Assembly (NCBI GenBank): GCA_016928995.1 | Contig: JAFGJS010000094.1 | Span: 1 to 64,000 of the forward strand | Reading direction: 5' to 3' | From: Candidatus Sumerlaeota bacterium | GTDB lineage: Bacteria; Sumerlaeota; Sumerlaeia; JAFGJS01 | DNA length: 64,000 bases | Part shown: piece by piece, positions 1 through 9,131 of the stretch | How positions within the stretch are numbered: position 1 is the stretch's first letter | Layout of the letters: each line of letters starts with the position of its first letter | Made by a program: the position numbers and the translations under genes | Notes under the pieces: generated by a model | The model's input: the letters and a program-made list of their open reading frames with translations, nothing else | The model's database searches: none | What the model was told of the DNA's origin: nothing

Positions 1-97
1 AAGAGTGGTGAGGAATTGCAATGATCTACGAACCAATTTTGTCGAATTTTGGACGATTTTAACGGCAAACTGCGGAACATGGGCTAACGCGCCGGGA

Positions 98-2560
98 TTA
101 TCGCGCCTTCATCCGGATCACGGTCAGCGAGTTGGGCGGCGCTTCGTATGAGAAATTCTCGCTGACGCTAAAATCGGATTCGCTGGGCACAATGTTACGT
201 GGACTCTGGAACGTATTATACGCATTCGGATCGCCGCACAGCACGGTCTTCCGCGCTTCGGTCCGGATATCCCCAACGCCGGAAAGATCCACGTGCGTTT
301 TCTGCGCTTCATCGGAAACGTTCACGAGTTTGAAAATGATATCGCCGGTTCCGGAATCCCTGACGCAAGAGGCGGCGGCGGAACTGATCCTTGGATCGCC
401 GTCTTCGGCGAAATCGTGAATCAACTCGCCATCCAGCCAGCACGTCACTCTCTCGCCGGTGACTTCAATCTTGATGTCATACCACCGGTTGGATTCGACG
501 TGCCCCTCGGTTTGCACGCCGATCGAGCTTCGGTTGCCGTTATGCGCGACTTCGATGCAATGCCGGGTGTTGCGCCAGCCGCCGATGTTCCACCAGAAAT
601 AATTGTCGGCGTCGATCGCGCCGAATCCAATCAGAAAACCTTCGGCGCCGCTGGACTTTTTGGCCCTAAGTGTCAAGACATACCCGGATTGGTCGTCCGT
701 AAAAGCCAGCCGGGAGAGCGCCGGCGATTCACTGGAGGTCTGGCAATAAACGCCGTCAACAGCTTCCCAGCGTCCTGAAAGCGGCATCCAATCTTTCGGC
801 AGAGCCTCGTCAAACGACTCCTCGATCAACGTTCCAGTCTGATTGACCAGCATCACGTCGTCGAATTGAGCCTGAGTGTCCCAGGCGCCCAGCATGATCC
901 CGTTGACTGTCCATGATTCGAGCTCCAACTCAACCTTCGTCGGCAAATAATAATCCCCCTCATTGACGCTGAAGAGCTGCTGAGCGTAATAATTCGCCGT
1001 GCGAAGGATTTCCGTATTGTTGAAATAGATCAGATTGGGATTCCACTGCGTGTGGTGCTCTTTGCCCAGCATCGGGGCGTATGAGGCGAAGGGCACAATG
1101 TCGCCGTTGCGCTCCAGCGATGTCATATAAGCCGCCTCGGCCAGCGCTGAGCGCAAGGTGTTCCTGCGATCTCTGTCGTGCGCGGCGTACTCGCCAAGAT
1201 AAACTTTGGATTTGTCGCGGTCATAGTCGTCATAACGATTGAGCATGGCGAGAAAAACGCCCGGTCCAAGGTAATAATGCTCATCCACCATGGGAATATT
1301 CAGTTCATTGGCGAATTTCCAGCCTTCATCAAAATCACCGCCAGACGGCGCCGGACCGACGGTGCCGATGATCGTGATCTCCGGATGCTTTTCGCGCATG
1401 GCATCGTAGATCATTTTGAATCGCTCGCGGAACTCCGGAGTTTGTTTATCCTCATTGCCGACGCCGATATATTCCAGGTTGAACGGCTCGGGGTGTCCGG
1501 CATCCGCCCGCTTGGCGCCCCAGGTTGAAGTCGCCGGACCGTTGGCGTATTCCACCAAGTCGATCACCTCCTGCACGTAATCCGGCATTTCCGCCATCGG
1601 CAAGCCCTGTTGGCCTCGATGAAAATTCTGGCAGCAAACACCGGCGGGAACGACTGGAATCGGCTTCGCTCCGATGTCCTCGCAAAACTGAAAGTACTCG
1701 AAATAGCCCAGCCCCATAGTCTGGTGATAATGCCAGATGTTGAATTGTTCCTTACGCTCTTCAATGGGACCGACCGTGTCTTTCCAGCGGTACATGTTAT
1801 CGAGTCCATAGCCATGCACCAGGCAGCCTCCCGGGAAACGCATGAACTTGGGCTTCAGATCAGCGATCACCTGCGCCAGATCGGCGCGCAGGCCATTGGG
1901 ACGGTTGCGGAAAGTCTTGTCCGGAAAGAGCGAAATCACATCGAGATGCAGCTCGCCCTCGCCAGACGCCAACACAACCAGACGGGCATCGCCGGCGCCC
2001 GGTACGCTTTTAATCGTGGCCTTGTATTGCGCCCAGTCCTTCGTTAATCCGGAGAATTCCGCTTCGCCAAGAAGCGCGCCGTTTCGGCCTTCCAGTCGAA
2101 CGACAAGCGGCTCCGGCGATCCGCTGGCCACACGGGCGAAGAGCGAGACATTGTAATTCTCACCGGCATTCAGCGTAATGCCGTCGAAGCCGGCGTTGAG
2201 CAACCCGACTCCCGAACCGGCTTGATCAATGGTCAAAATGGCGTAATGTGGATTATTGGGATGCAAAGGACCGCTATCTCCCACCCTGACTGCGCCCTCG
2301 CCGCCGTAGCGCTTGATCAGATCCCAAGCCGTCAGCGCATGCCAGTGCCGCACTCTGGCGTCCGAATACTCAAATGAGCGGTTCTGGATCAATTCCGCGT
2401 AAAGCCCGCCGTCAGCGGCGTAATTGATGTCCTCAAAGAAAATGCCGAAGAGATCGGGGCTGATCGCCTTGCCTGGCTCGCTCACCGTGACTTTGACTGT
2501 CGCTTCCTGCGCCCATGTAGACAGCGCAACCATTGACAACATCACAATCCATTTCTTCAT
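98..2560 (-). CDS. GH51 alpha-L-arabinofuranosidase, secreted, with inserted LamG-like domain
   Basis: Seen: an 820-residue protein with an N-terminal signal peptide (MKKWIVMLSMVALSTWA, cleavage near AQ). The start is the second ATG of the ORF, because AAAGGA lies 9 nt upstream of it but touches the first. The N-terminal part (about 85-210) looks like a carbohydrate-binding jelly roll. The central barrel carries the GH51 acid/base motif VGNE and the nucleophile motif YLGEYA. Near the C-terminus, about residues 560-740 interrupt the usual beta-sandwich with a concanavalin/DUF1080-like segment (FWWNIGGW, WYDIKIEV). Known for the family: exo-removal of alpha-L-arabinofuranosyl residues from arabinan or arabinoxylan. 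Inferred: acts on pectin side chains together with the GH78 and PL11 enzymes in this window, though it is not in an operon with them. The family is clear; the substrate is not. Confidence 0.93.
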   Translation of the reverse strand: MKKWIVMLSMVALSTWAQEATVKVTVSEPGKAISPDLFGIFFEDINYAADGGLYAELIQNRSFEYSDARVRHWHALTAWDLIKRYGGEGAVRVGDSGPLHPNNPHYAILTIDQAGSGVGLLNAGFDGITLNAGENYNVSLFARVASGSPEPLVVRLEGRNGALLGEAEFSGLTKDWAQYKATIKSVPGAGDARLVVLASGEGELHLDVISLFPDKTFRNRPNGLRADLAQVIADLKPKFMRFPGGCLVHGYGLDNMYRWKDTVGPIEERKEQFNIWHYHQTMGLGYFEYFQFCEDIGAKPIPVVPAGVCCQNFHRGQQGLPMAEMPDYVQEVIDLVEYANGPATSTWGAKRADAGHPEPFNLEYIGVGNEDKQTPEFRERFKMIYDAMREKHPEITIIGTVGPAPSGGDFDEGWKFANELNIPMVDEHYYLGPGVFLAMLNRYDDYDRDKSKVYLGEYAAHDRDRRNTLRSALAEAAYMTSLERNGDIVPFASYAPMLGKEHHTQWNPNLIYFNNTEILRTANYYAQQLFSVNEGDYYLPTKVELELESWTVNGIMLGAWDTQAQFDDVMLVNQTGTLIEESFDEALPKDWMPLSGRWEAVDGVYCQTSSESPALSRLAFTDDQSGYVLTLRAKKSSGAEGFLIGFGAIDADNYFWWNIGGWRNTRHCIEVAHNGNRSSIGVQTEGHVESNRWYDIKIEVTGERVTCWLDGELIHDFAEDGDPRISSAAASCVRDSGTGDIIFKLVNVSDEAQKTHVDLSGVGDIRTEARKTVLCGDPNAYNTFQSPRNIVPSESDFSVSENFSYEAPPNSLTVIRMKAR

Positions 2561-2870
2561 TGATCTCATTCCTTTATGTTTATTTGGCGTTCAACCGCCA
2601 GGACTATACTCTCGTATCTATCCTTCGGAAATACAATGTTTTGGATTGAAACATCGATACTATCTTTCAGTCAACTCAAACATCTCGCCCGATAAACTAT
2701 ACTCGTGTAAAGTGTCAGCAAAAAAATGTAGTCACGCATGACAAAACGCCTGAAGGATTATCACGCCAACTTTGTCTCCGCGCTTAACGCCCTTAATGCT
2801 TGCTCCTGATTTTTATATCGGCATAGGATCGGACTAGATGATAGTCATATAAGTTTGATTGGTTGATTTA
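2561..2870. other. Intergenic region between divergent GH51 and HAD genes
   Basis: About 310 bases between two divergently transcribed genes, AT-richer than the flanks, so it should hold both promoters. I see no convincing -35/-10 pair, no long palindrome and no reading frame with protein-like composition. Confidence 0.5.
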
Positions 2871-3515
2871 ATGATTACAACTTTAATCTTCGATTTGGAC
2901 GGCTTGCTCGCGGATACGGAGAAACTCCATTTTCAGGCCTACCGGGATGTCTTTGCGGAGTTGGAGCTGGAGCTGCCCGAATGCGACTACGAGGAACACT
3001 GGATCCGTGACGGCAAGGGCATTGCCCAATACATCGAAAAGCGGCAACTGCCATTCACCGTGGAAGAGATATTTCCGAAAAAGACGCAACACTATGAGCA
3101 ACTGGTGAAGGATCATGCGGAACCCATGCCCGGCGCGCTGAACGCCCTACGTGCGTTTCACGGCCGCAAGCGCCTGGCCCTGGCCACGTCGTCGTATCGA
3201 TGCTCGGCGACTGCCGTGCTGCGCGCGCTGGACATCGCGCATTACTTCGAATGCATCGCGACCAAGGAAGACGTCGAACGGTTGAAACCCTTCCCGGACA
3301 TCTTCCTGCATACTGCCAGGACTCTCGGCGCCGCGCCGGACGAGTGCCTCGTGCTGGAGGACGCCGAAAAGGGCATCCTCGCCGCGCACAACGCCGGTAT
3401 GCGCAGCATCGCCATCCCCAACCGGCACACGCAACACAACGACTTCTCCAAAGCAACCCTAACCCTCGCCTCCCTCACCGAGCTCACGCCGGACTTGATT
3501 GAAACTCTGGAATAA
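2871..3515 (+). CDS. HAD superfamily IA hydrolase (beta-phosphoglucomutase/phosphatase-like)
   Basis: A 214-residue HAD hydrolase. Seen: motif I DLDGLLADTE with both catalytic aspartates, motif II serine in ATSSYR, motif III lysine in RLKPFPD, and motif IV LEDAEKG. A helical cap lies between motifs I and II (subfamily IA, cap type C1). The ORF track starts at an upstream TTG; the ATG four codons later is the more natural start. Family members are sugar-phosphate phosphatases or beta-phosphoglucomutases. The substrate cannot be read from the sequence, and no metabolic neighbour decides it. Confidence 0.85.
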   Translation: MITTLIFDLDGLLADTEKLHFQAYRDVFAELELELPECDYEEHWIRDGKGIAQYIEKRQLPFTVEEIFPKKTQHYEQLVKDHAEPMPGALNALRAFHGRKRLALATSSYRCSATAVLRALDIAHYFECIATKEDVERLKPFPDIFLHTARTLGAAPDECLVLEDAEKGILAAHNAGMRSIAIPNRHTQHNDFSKATLTLASLTELTPDLIETLE

Positions 3516-3630
3516 AAAAAAGCGCCCGCCAAACTGTTCTTCCACGCATCGTTCGAGATAAATTTGACATGAAACCAGGATTATGATTACTTTTATTCAA
3601 CATTGAATCGAATAAAGCTGAAGGTCTCGG

Positions 3631-4218
3631 ATGAATGCATTCTGGTTGTGTTTCGTTCCATTGTTTGTCGCGGTAGATGCGATCGGCGTGCTGCCGTTGT
3701 TTGTCTCGCTCACCGAGGGGATAAACAAAGCAGGAGTAAAGGCCATTATCGTACAATCGATCATCACCGCTTCGGTTGTCGCATTGGTCTTTCTTGCTTT
3801 TGGGCCGTCCCTGTTAAGGTTCCTTGGCATCTCCCTGCCTGATTTCATGATCGCCGGTGGAATTCTGTTGCTGGCAATTTCGCTCAGCGATCTCCTGACG
3901 GGCGAAAAGAGATTGCGTCAAACAGATCCAGAGAGCCTTGGCGCAGTGCCGATCGGCGTTCCTCTGATCACCGGTCCAGCCGTGCTGACAACGTGCATTC
4001 TACTGGCAGATATTCACGGGAAACCGCTCACCTCCCTGGCGGTCGTCGTCAACATCATCCTCGCCGGCCTGATCTTCTCATATTCCGATTCGATCACGAA
4101 TTTCCTGGGACGCACGGGGACGAAGACGATTTCCAAAATCGCCAGCATGCTGTTGGCCGCCATCGCAGTGATGTTGATTCGACGAGGCATTATTGATCTG
4201 CTGCCTTTGGCGCAATGA
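3631..4218 (+). CDS. MarC family integral membrane protein
   Basis: A 195-residue, strongly hydrophobic protein with about six membrane segments and the MarC signature features: an N-terminal LFVAVDAIGVLPLF segment, a mid-protein GVPLITGPAVLTT segment, and a C-terminal helix ending MLIRRGI. The length matches the family (about 190-220). Family function is unsettled: MarC was once linked to multiple antibiotic resistance, but that has been questioned. It stands alone on the + strand between HAD and GNAT genes, so context gives no further clue. Confidence 0.85.
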   Translation: MNAFWLCFVPLFVAVDAIGVLPLFVSLTEGINKAGVKAIIVQSIITASVVALVFLAFGPSLLRFLGISLPDFMIAGGILLLAISLSDLLTGEKRLRQTDPESLGAVPIGVPLITGPAVLTTCILLADIHGKPLTSLAVVVNIILAGLIFSYSDSITNFLGRTGTKTISKIASMLLAAIAVMLIRRGIIDLLPLAQ

Positions 4219-4274
4219 TAGCTTTTCGAAAATCGCCTTTTCCTCCTCGTGGCGATCAACGTGAAGATTTTTGA

Positions 4275-4772
4275 ATGAACATCACAATTCAAACGATGGA
4301 TTCTCAAAACGCTGCTGCAGTCAGCAGACTGTTAGCCGCGTGTTATGTCTTTTTGGCTGAACGGCAGGGCTTCTCCGATGCGCAGCTGCGGCGATTGCTG
4401 AATGAACGGGCGGCTGAAAATCAAATTCAAAAGTCCAGCCAGGAGTATGAACGGTTCGTGGCCGTGACGGGTGGCGAAATTGCTGGTTTCGTCGGCGTCG
4501 AAGGCAACGAAGTGGCCGAGCTGTTCGTCGCGCCGGAGCGCCAGGGCCAGGGTGTCGGCCGACGGCTGTTCCATCACGCCGAATGGCTGATTTCATCACG
4601 AGGACATCGCACCCTCACCGTCCACACAACGGGCTACGCCATTCCATTCTACCTGGCCATGGGCATGCACATCGTGGCGGAGATGCCGTGCTCCTACGGC
4701 CCTCTCGAAGGATGGACGCTCACCTATCTCGAAAAGGCGCTCAGTGAACCGGCTGCCAGCGACACCGAATAG
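4275..4772 (+). CDS. GNAT family N-acetyltransferase
   Basis: A 165-residue single-domain acetyltransferase. The acetyl-CoA pyrophosphate-binding loop is visible as VAPERQGQGVGRRLF (R/Q-x-x-G-x-G/A pattern), preceded by the beta strand VAELFV and followed by a C-terminal strand-helix with LAMGMHIVAE. The length is normal for the family. The acyl acceptor cannot be predicted. It lies 56 bases after the marC-like gene on the same strand and could be co-transcribed with it. Confidence 0.85.
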   Translation: MNITIQTMDSQNAAAVSRLLAACYVFLAERQGFSDAQLRRLLNERAAENQIQKSSQEYERFVAVTGGEIAGFVGVEGNEVAELFVAPERQGQGVGRRLFHHAEWLISSRGHRTLTVHTTGYAIPFYLAMGMHIVAEMPCSYGPLEGWTLTYLEKALSEPAASDTE

Positions 4773-4892
4773 CCGCCATCATGGCGTTCACGCGAAATTC
4801 CCCTGGAAGTTTTGCTTGCCGATGGTGAATGAGAGGGCTATCGTTCCGCCAGATTGACCAAAAACGCTAAAATCCGATCAGGAGACAGGACA

Positions 4893-5636
4893 ATGCATAA
4901 GTTAGTGTTGCTCCGGCATGGCCAGAGCGAATGGAACCTGGAAAACCGCTTCACGGGCTGGCATGACTGCGATTTGACCGAGCAAGGACGCACCGAAGCG
5001 GCGAACGCTGGAAAATTGCTGAAGGACGAGGGCTATCAGTTCGACCTGGTCTATACGTCCGTGCTGAAGCGCGCGATCCGCACGATGTGGCTGGCGCTGG
5101 ACCAACTGGACCAGATGTGGTTGCCCGTGATCCGCAACTGGCGGCTGAACGAGCGCCACTACGGCGGACTGACCGGCCTGAACAAAGCCGAAACAGCCGC
5201 GAAACATGGCGAAGAGCAGGTGCTGATCTGGCGCCGCAGCTACGACGTGCCGCCGCCGCCGCTGGATGAATCGAGCGAGTATTATCCCGGCAAGCTCCGG
5301 CGCTACGCCGGGCTGACCAAGGCGCAATTGCCGCTGACCGAAAGCCTGAAGGAAACCGTGGCGCGCTTCGTGCCATACTGGGAAGTGGAGATCCTGCCGC
5401 AAGTCAAGGCGGGCAAGAACGTGCTGATCGTGGCGCATGGCAACAGCCTGCGCGCGCTGGTGAAGCACCTCGACCAGATGAGCGAAGAGGCGATCCTCAA
5501 GCTGAACATCCCGACGGGCGTGCCGCTGGTGTACGAGTTGGACGACGACCTGCAGCCGGTCAAGCACTACTACCTCGGCGACCAGGAAGCCATCGCCAAA
5601 GCCGCCGCCGCCGTCGCCAACCAAGGCAAGGCGTAA
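4893..5636 (+). CDS. gpmA: 2,3-bisphosphoglycerate-dependent phosphoglycerate mutase
   Basis: Interconverts 3- and 2-phosphoglycerate in glycolysis and gluconeogenesis in the cytoplasm, using a phosphohistidine intermediate. Seen: the catalytic RHGQSEWN motif right at the N-terminus, [13 protein letters not shown], the second active-site histidine in [11 protein letters not shown], and a total length of 247 residues, as expected for the family. The ORF track begins 13 codons upstream, but a strong GGAG just before the ATG at 4893 and the family's N-terminus ([11 protein letters not shown]) fix the start here. A perfect hairpin terminator follows. Confidence 0.97.
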   Translation: MHKLVLLRHGQSEWNLENRFTGWHDCDLTEQGRTEAANAGKLLKDEGYQFDLVYTSVLKRAIRTMWLALDQLDQMWLPVIRNWRLNERHYGGLTGLNKAETAAKHGEEQVLIWRRSYDVPPPPLDESSEYYPGKLRRYAGLTKAQLPLTESLKETVARFVPYWEVEILPQVKAGKNVLIVAHGNSLRALVKHLDQMSEEAILKLNIPTGVPLVYELDDDLQPVKHYYLGDQEAIAKAAAAVANQGKA

Positions 5637-5695
5637 GATGTGTAGATGAAAAGATTGGGATGCGTAGAAACCTCTCATCCCTTAAATATTTAATG

Positions 5696-5733
5696 CTGAA
5701 TCGCCGCAACATAGTTGCGGCGATTCAGTTTTC
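5696..5733 (+). terminator. Rho-independent terminator after gpmA
   Basis: A perfect 15-bp inverted repeat (CTGAATCGCCGCAAC and its complement) with a 3-nt loop, followed by GTTTTC. It sits 60 bases past the gpmA stop. The short T-run is weak, but the stem is GC-rich and perfect. Confidence 0.8.
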
Positions 5734-5757
5734 AATGAGATATATAATAGTATTTAT

Positions 5758-6120
5758 TTACGGTATATCTTCCCATAAAATTGATTGGCTTTTACTACTC
5801 GCCTTGTCGTCGACGAACAGAAGAAAACTTAAATGCTTCAATTCATCCGGACTCAATCGATCAATTAATACATGCTTGATGTGAATAGCATCTTCCCGGC
5901 TTGCAACATGTCCGCCGAGATGGGTCGAATATGAAGTATCGTTTGCAGATACAATTCTATCTCTAATTTGAACATCTTCGCTGTCAAGTATTGTGAAAAT
6001 TTTGCGTTGCAATCGTCTGGAATCGACTGGTTCTTTTAGTTCCTTAAACAACAGGCCAAATGCAACTATTGCTAAAACAATAGTAAAGATCGTTTTGCCA
6101 ATCCACATGACGGTTTTCAT
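5758..6120 (-). CDS. Small hypothetical protein with N-terminal membrane anchor
   Basis: A 120-residue protein I do not recognise. The first 25 residues form a membrane segment or uncleaved signal (WIGKTIFTIVLAIVAFGLLF). The rest is soluble and charged, with no known motif that I can see. The coding sequence is clearly AT-richer than its neighbours, which suggests recent acquisition. An AAGGGA sequence lies about 7 nt before the ATG. An inverted-repeat arm of the AACGCAGAG family lies just upstream, between it and the NHL gene on the same strand. Confidence 0.6.
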   Translation of the reverse strand: MKTVMWIGKTIFTIVLAIVAFGLLFKELKEPVDSRRLQRKIFTILDSEDVQIRDRIVSANDTSYSTHLGGHVASREDAIHIKHVLIDRLSPDELKHLSFLLFVDDKASSKSQSILWEDIP

Positions 6121-6141
6121 TTTTTAGTCCCTTGATCAATC

Positions 6142-6169
6142 CTCTGCGTCTCTGCGTCTCTGCGTTAAA
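6142..6169 (-). repeat. Solo arm of the AACGCAGAGACGC repeat family
   Basis: On the minus strand it reads TTTAACGCAGAGACGCAGAG followed by another GACGCAGAG-like unit, built of repeated (G/A)ACGCAGAG-type octamers. It lies between the NHL gene stop and the small membrane protein. I see no partner arm in inverted orientation nearby, so it appears to be a solo copy. Confidence 0.8.
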
Positions 6170-6173
6170 TCGG

Positions 6174-7211
6174 TTAAAAAATCTGCACACGGTGGTTGTT
6201 CGTGTCGGCGATGACGAGCTTGCCTTTCGGCGTCACGGCGACGCCCCAGGGACCGGTGAATTGGCCCGGACCATGGCCGAAGCCGCCCCACAGGCCGATG
6301 GAATTCCCCGCTTGGTCGAACGCCTGAATGCGGTTGTTGCCGTATTCGCACACGAAAATCCGCCCCTGTGAATCGACGGCGATGTCATAAGGGAATTTCA
6401 TCTCCCCCGTCTGCTGGCCCAGTCCGCCAAAGGCCAGCAGGAACTTGCCGTCCATGTCGAACGCCTGGATGCGGTGATTGCTGGAGTCCGCGACATAGAT
6501 GCGGCCGGCGCCGAGAGTGATGGACATCGGGCGATGAAACTGCCCCGGCGCGTCGCCCATGCGGCCCCATTGCTTGATGAACGTTCCGTCCGGTCCGTAC
6601 TTCAGCACGCGGTCCCAGGTCAGCTCGCCGTATTCCGTGACGTAGAAGTTGCCGTCGTCGTCGCGTACTACGTCGGTGGGGTAAACCATGCCGCCGTTCT
6701 CATAGCCGTACTCGCCGAACTGCATGATTTTTTCGCCCGCAAGGTTGTACATCAGGATGCGATTGTAATGCGTGTCGGCCATGACCAGATTGTCGTCCTT
6801 GTCGAATGAGCAGCCGGTCGGCGTGCCCTTGGTGAACTCAGGGAGTTGCCAGATTTTCAGCAGTTTGCCCTCGGCGTTGAAAATCTGCACATTGCCCGCG
6901 CGGTCAATCACGGCGATGCGATTTCCCTTCGCGTTGATCGCGATAGCGCGCGGCTTGACGAACAGACCGTTGTCATTGCCCCGACCGCCGATGATCAGCG
7001 AAGGCTGCTTGACCGGTAAATGATTGACGTTGCATCCCGCGAGCCAAAGACTGAAAAGCAGAACGATCAAGATAAAAAGAAGTATGAAAACGATAAAACG
7101 AAAACTGAACGCTGGTCTGCTCTCGTCGCGGTTTTCGCGCAATCTTTTCTGCGCGTCAGGCTGCTGACGTTTCTTTTTTGAAAGCGCAGATGCCACTATG
7201 AACCAATTCAT
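6174..7211 (-). CDS. NHL-repeat six-bladed beta-propeller lipoprotein/membrane-anchored protein
   Basis: A 345-residue protein. A basic cytoplasmic N-terminus is followed by a long hydrophobic stretch (about 37-58) ending in LWLAGC, which fits a lipobox or a signal anchor. The remainder is made of about six NHL repeats with the recurrent pattern G-x-F-x-x-P-x-x-I/V-A-V-D-x-x-G-x-I/L-x-V-A-D-x-x-N-x-R-I-Q-x-F. The best copies are near the C-terminus (VADTNNHRVQIF, CEYGNNRIQAF). The family forms a ligand- or protein-binding propeller outside the cytoplasmic membrane, not an enzyme. It lies 94 bases downstream of the AAA ATPase on the same strand, so it may be the periplasmic end of that operon. 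Confidence 0.85.
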   Translation of the reverse strand: MNWFIVASALSKKKRQQPDAQKRLRENRDESRPAFSFRFIVFILLFILIVLLFSLWLAGCNVNHLPVKQPSLIIGGRGNDNGLFVKPRAIAINAKGNRIAVIDRAGNVQIFNAEGKLLKIWQLPEFTKGTPTGCSFDKDDNLVMADTHYNRILMYNLAGEKIMQFGEYGYENGGMVYPTDVVRDDDGNFYVTEYGELTWDRVLKYGPDGTFIKQWGRMGDAPGQFHRPMSITLGAGRIYVADSSNHRIQAFDMDGKFLLAFGGLGQQTGEMKFPYDIAVDSQGRIFVCEYGNNRIQAFDQAGNSIGLWGGFGHGPGQFTGPWGVAVTPKGKLVIADTNNHRVQIF

Positions 7212-7269
7212 CGGATGTTCAGCCCTCGTATGGATATTACATTTTTAACATTCATTTTTAATTTGAGTT

Positions 7270-7296
7270 CTCTGCGTCTCCGCGCCTCTGCGTGAG
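7270..7296 (-). repeat. Solo arm of the AACGCAGAG repeat family (diverged)
   Basis: Between the AAA ATPase stop and the NHL start, in the same orientation as the copy at 6142. It reads CTCTGCGTCTCCGCGCCTCTGCGTGAG on the + strand and has lost the terminal GTT of the conserved end. Confidence 0.7.
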
Positions 7297-7304
7297 ACAT
7301 TTTA

Positions 7305-9110
7305 TCATCGGACGCCCTGCTCCTCGAGATGGCGGATTTCCTCGGCCCAGCGTTGGCGCGCGGATTCGTCGATCTCCGGCTCGGGCAACAGGCTGCGGCG
7401 TGTGCAGTTCACCAGCGCCTGCAGCGTCTGGTAGCGGCGCGTGTCGCTGATCGCGGGCGGCAGATGGTCTTCAACGACCTTGAGCGCACCCTCAAATTCG
7501 AGCGCGCCGCCCTTGGCTTTGGCCAGCAACTCGGAACGCAACGACGCAAAACTCGCGCTGGAAGCGTTGGGCAACGCCTCGCTAAGCCGGGAGATTTCCT
7601 CCGGTTGCGGCGCGCGTCCGAGCGCCTTTTCCACCGCCCAGATAATGAACTCGCGGCGGTCCTCGCCCTCGGGATCGAGCACGGGAACAATCAGATCGCC
7701 CACGCGGCCGGGACGGCGGATGTCAGGCGAGAGCAGGTGGATGCGCGCGGTCATCAGCAGCCAGATCACGCGGCCGCGCAGTTGTGGATCGCTCATCATC
7801 GCCTGCACCTTGCCAGTCAGGCGGCGCTCCGTGGAGTGCGCATCGGCGCCCACTCCGCCGAGCTGCGTGTCCGCCTCATCGAGAAAGATCACGACCTTGT
7901 CGAGCGCCTGCAGCACACGGCGCAGGCGCTCGAAAATCACGTCGGTCTGGCCGTACCACTGGCTGCGGATGTTCTTCAACACGAGCACGACCATGTCCAG
8001 TTCGCCGGCCACGGCTTCGAAAATGTACGTCTTGCCGCCGCCGATGGGGCCGCCGACCGCCGCGCCCGGCAGCGCATCCGGACCGGCGGACTTGAATCGC
8101 GGAATCATCTCTTCGCGCAGGAATTGCTTCAACTTGCCGAAGCCGATCAGGTCGTCGAGCGAATGCGTTGGCTTTTTGAATTCCACAATGTCGTCGCCGA
8201 GCTGCGCTTGAATGAAGTCTTCGACCTTGGCGATCACGTCATCGAGTTCCAGCGGCCGGTCTTGATACGCCGCGCCCTTGAGCAGCTGCATCAGCGCATG
8301 CAGCGACAGCCCGGCGGTGTAGCGCACGAGATCGTCCTGCGTGCTCCAGAATTTCAGGCGGCCTTCGGCGTCGTGCGCGCGGTAAAACCACTCGATAAAA
8401 CGGCGGCGCGCGTCGGCGTCCGGCGCGGGGATGTCCGCTTGCAGCAGCTGCGGCAGCCGCGCCACGCGCTGGTTGAGCTGGCTGCGTGATTCGGCGATCA
8501 TCACGACGCTGTCCTGCGCGTTCATGAAGCCCGGATCGCTGAACCAGTCGTGGCAGATGCTCACGCGATGCCGGTCGGCTTCGGATAGGCGGCTGATCTC
8601 CCCTTCCGGGATGATCATGTCCGCGCCTTCGATCAGAATCAGCAGGTTCTCGCGCAGCATCGGTTCGCCGTTGATCACGGTGCGCGAGCACATGCACATC
8701 TGGCGCAGCGTTTCGAGCGCGACGGTGGGCATGCCGATGGCTTTTTGCAGATTGGCGTCAAAGGACTGGCTCAGCGCGTCGAGCTCGGCTTTCATGCGCT
8801 GCTGTTCGAGCATCTTCTTGATCGCGAGTTCGTTGGAATCCATGCCCGTGCGCCAGCGCAGCCAGGCCTCGCGGAGCTTGTCGCGGTCGGCTTCGCGCAC
8901 GAAACGGATCGGGCCGTTGAGTTCGTAAACGACCGGAATCACGCCGTCGAGGGTCCATTTCGCCGCGAGCAATTCGATCAACGGCGTGTAGTCGTCGCGC
9001 TCCTCGCAGAAAAAAAGGTCATGGATCGCGCCGCACAGCAGCAGCGAGCGCGTCTGGCCGGAATTCAGAATCCGCCCCGCCTGCCGCCAGAATTCCAGGT
9101 TATCCGTCAT
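7305..9110 (-). CDS. Ycf46-like AAA+ ATPase
   Basis: A 601-residue AAA+ protein. The start is the ATG preceded at 9 nt by GGAG; the track's TTG three codons earlier is less likely. The N-terminal 230 residues resemble the degenerate ATPase-like domain of Ycf46-type proteins. A helical segment (GLSLHALMQLLKG) and the linker SLDDLIGFGKLKQFL lead into the active AAA module, with Walker A GPIGGGKT near residue 353, Walker B VVIFLDEAD near 403 and an arginine-finger-like RRPGRVGD. Known: Ycf46-type proteins are poorly understood AAA+ ATPases. Inferred from position behind the PspA-like gene and opposite flotillin and a giant AAA protein: an ATP-driven remodeller of the membrane complex encoded here. 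The family is likely; the role is inference. Confidence 0.8.
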   Translation of the reverse strand: MTDNLEFWRQAGRILNSGQTRSLLLCGAIHDLFFCEERDDYTPLIELLAAKWTLDGVIPVVYELNGPIRFVREADRDKLREAWLRWRTGMDSNELAIKKMLEQQRMKAELDALSQSFDANLQKAIGMPTVALETLRQMCMCSRTVINGEPMLRENLLILIEGADMIIPEGEISRLSEADRHRVSICHDWFSDPGFMNAQDSVVMIAESRSQLNQRVARLPQLLQADIPAPDADARRRFIEWFYRAHDAEGRLKFWSTQDDLVRYTAGLSLHALMQLLKGAAYQDRPLELDDVIAKVEDFIQAQLGDDIVEFKKPTHSLDDLIGFGKLKQFLREEMIPRFKSAGPDALPGAAVGGPIGGGKTYIFEAVAGELDMVVLVLKNIRSQWYGQTDVIFERLRRVLQALDKVVIFLDEADTQLGGVGADAHSTERRLTGKVQAMMSDPQLRGRVIWLLMTARIHLLSPDIRRPGRVGDLIVPVLDPEGEDRREFIIWAVEKALGRAPQPEEISRLSEALPNASSASFASLRSELLAKAKGGALEFEGALKVVEDHLPPAISDTRRYQTLQALVNCTRRSLLPEPEIDESARQRWAEEIRHLEEQGVR

Positions 9111-9131
9111 AATGCGCAACTCCGAAAACCT

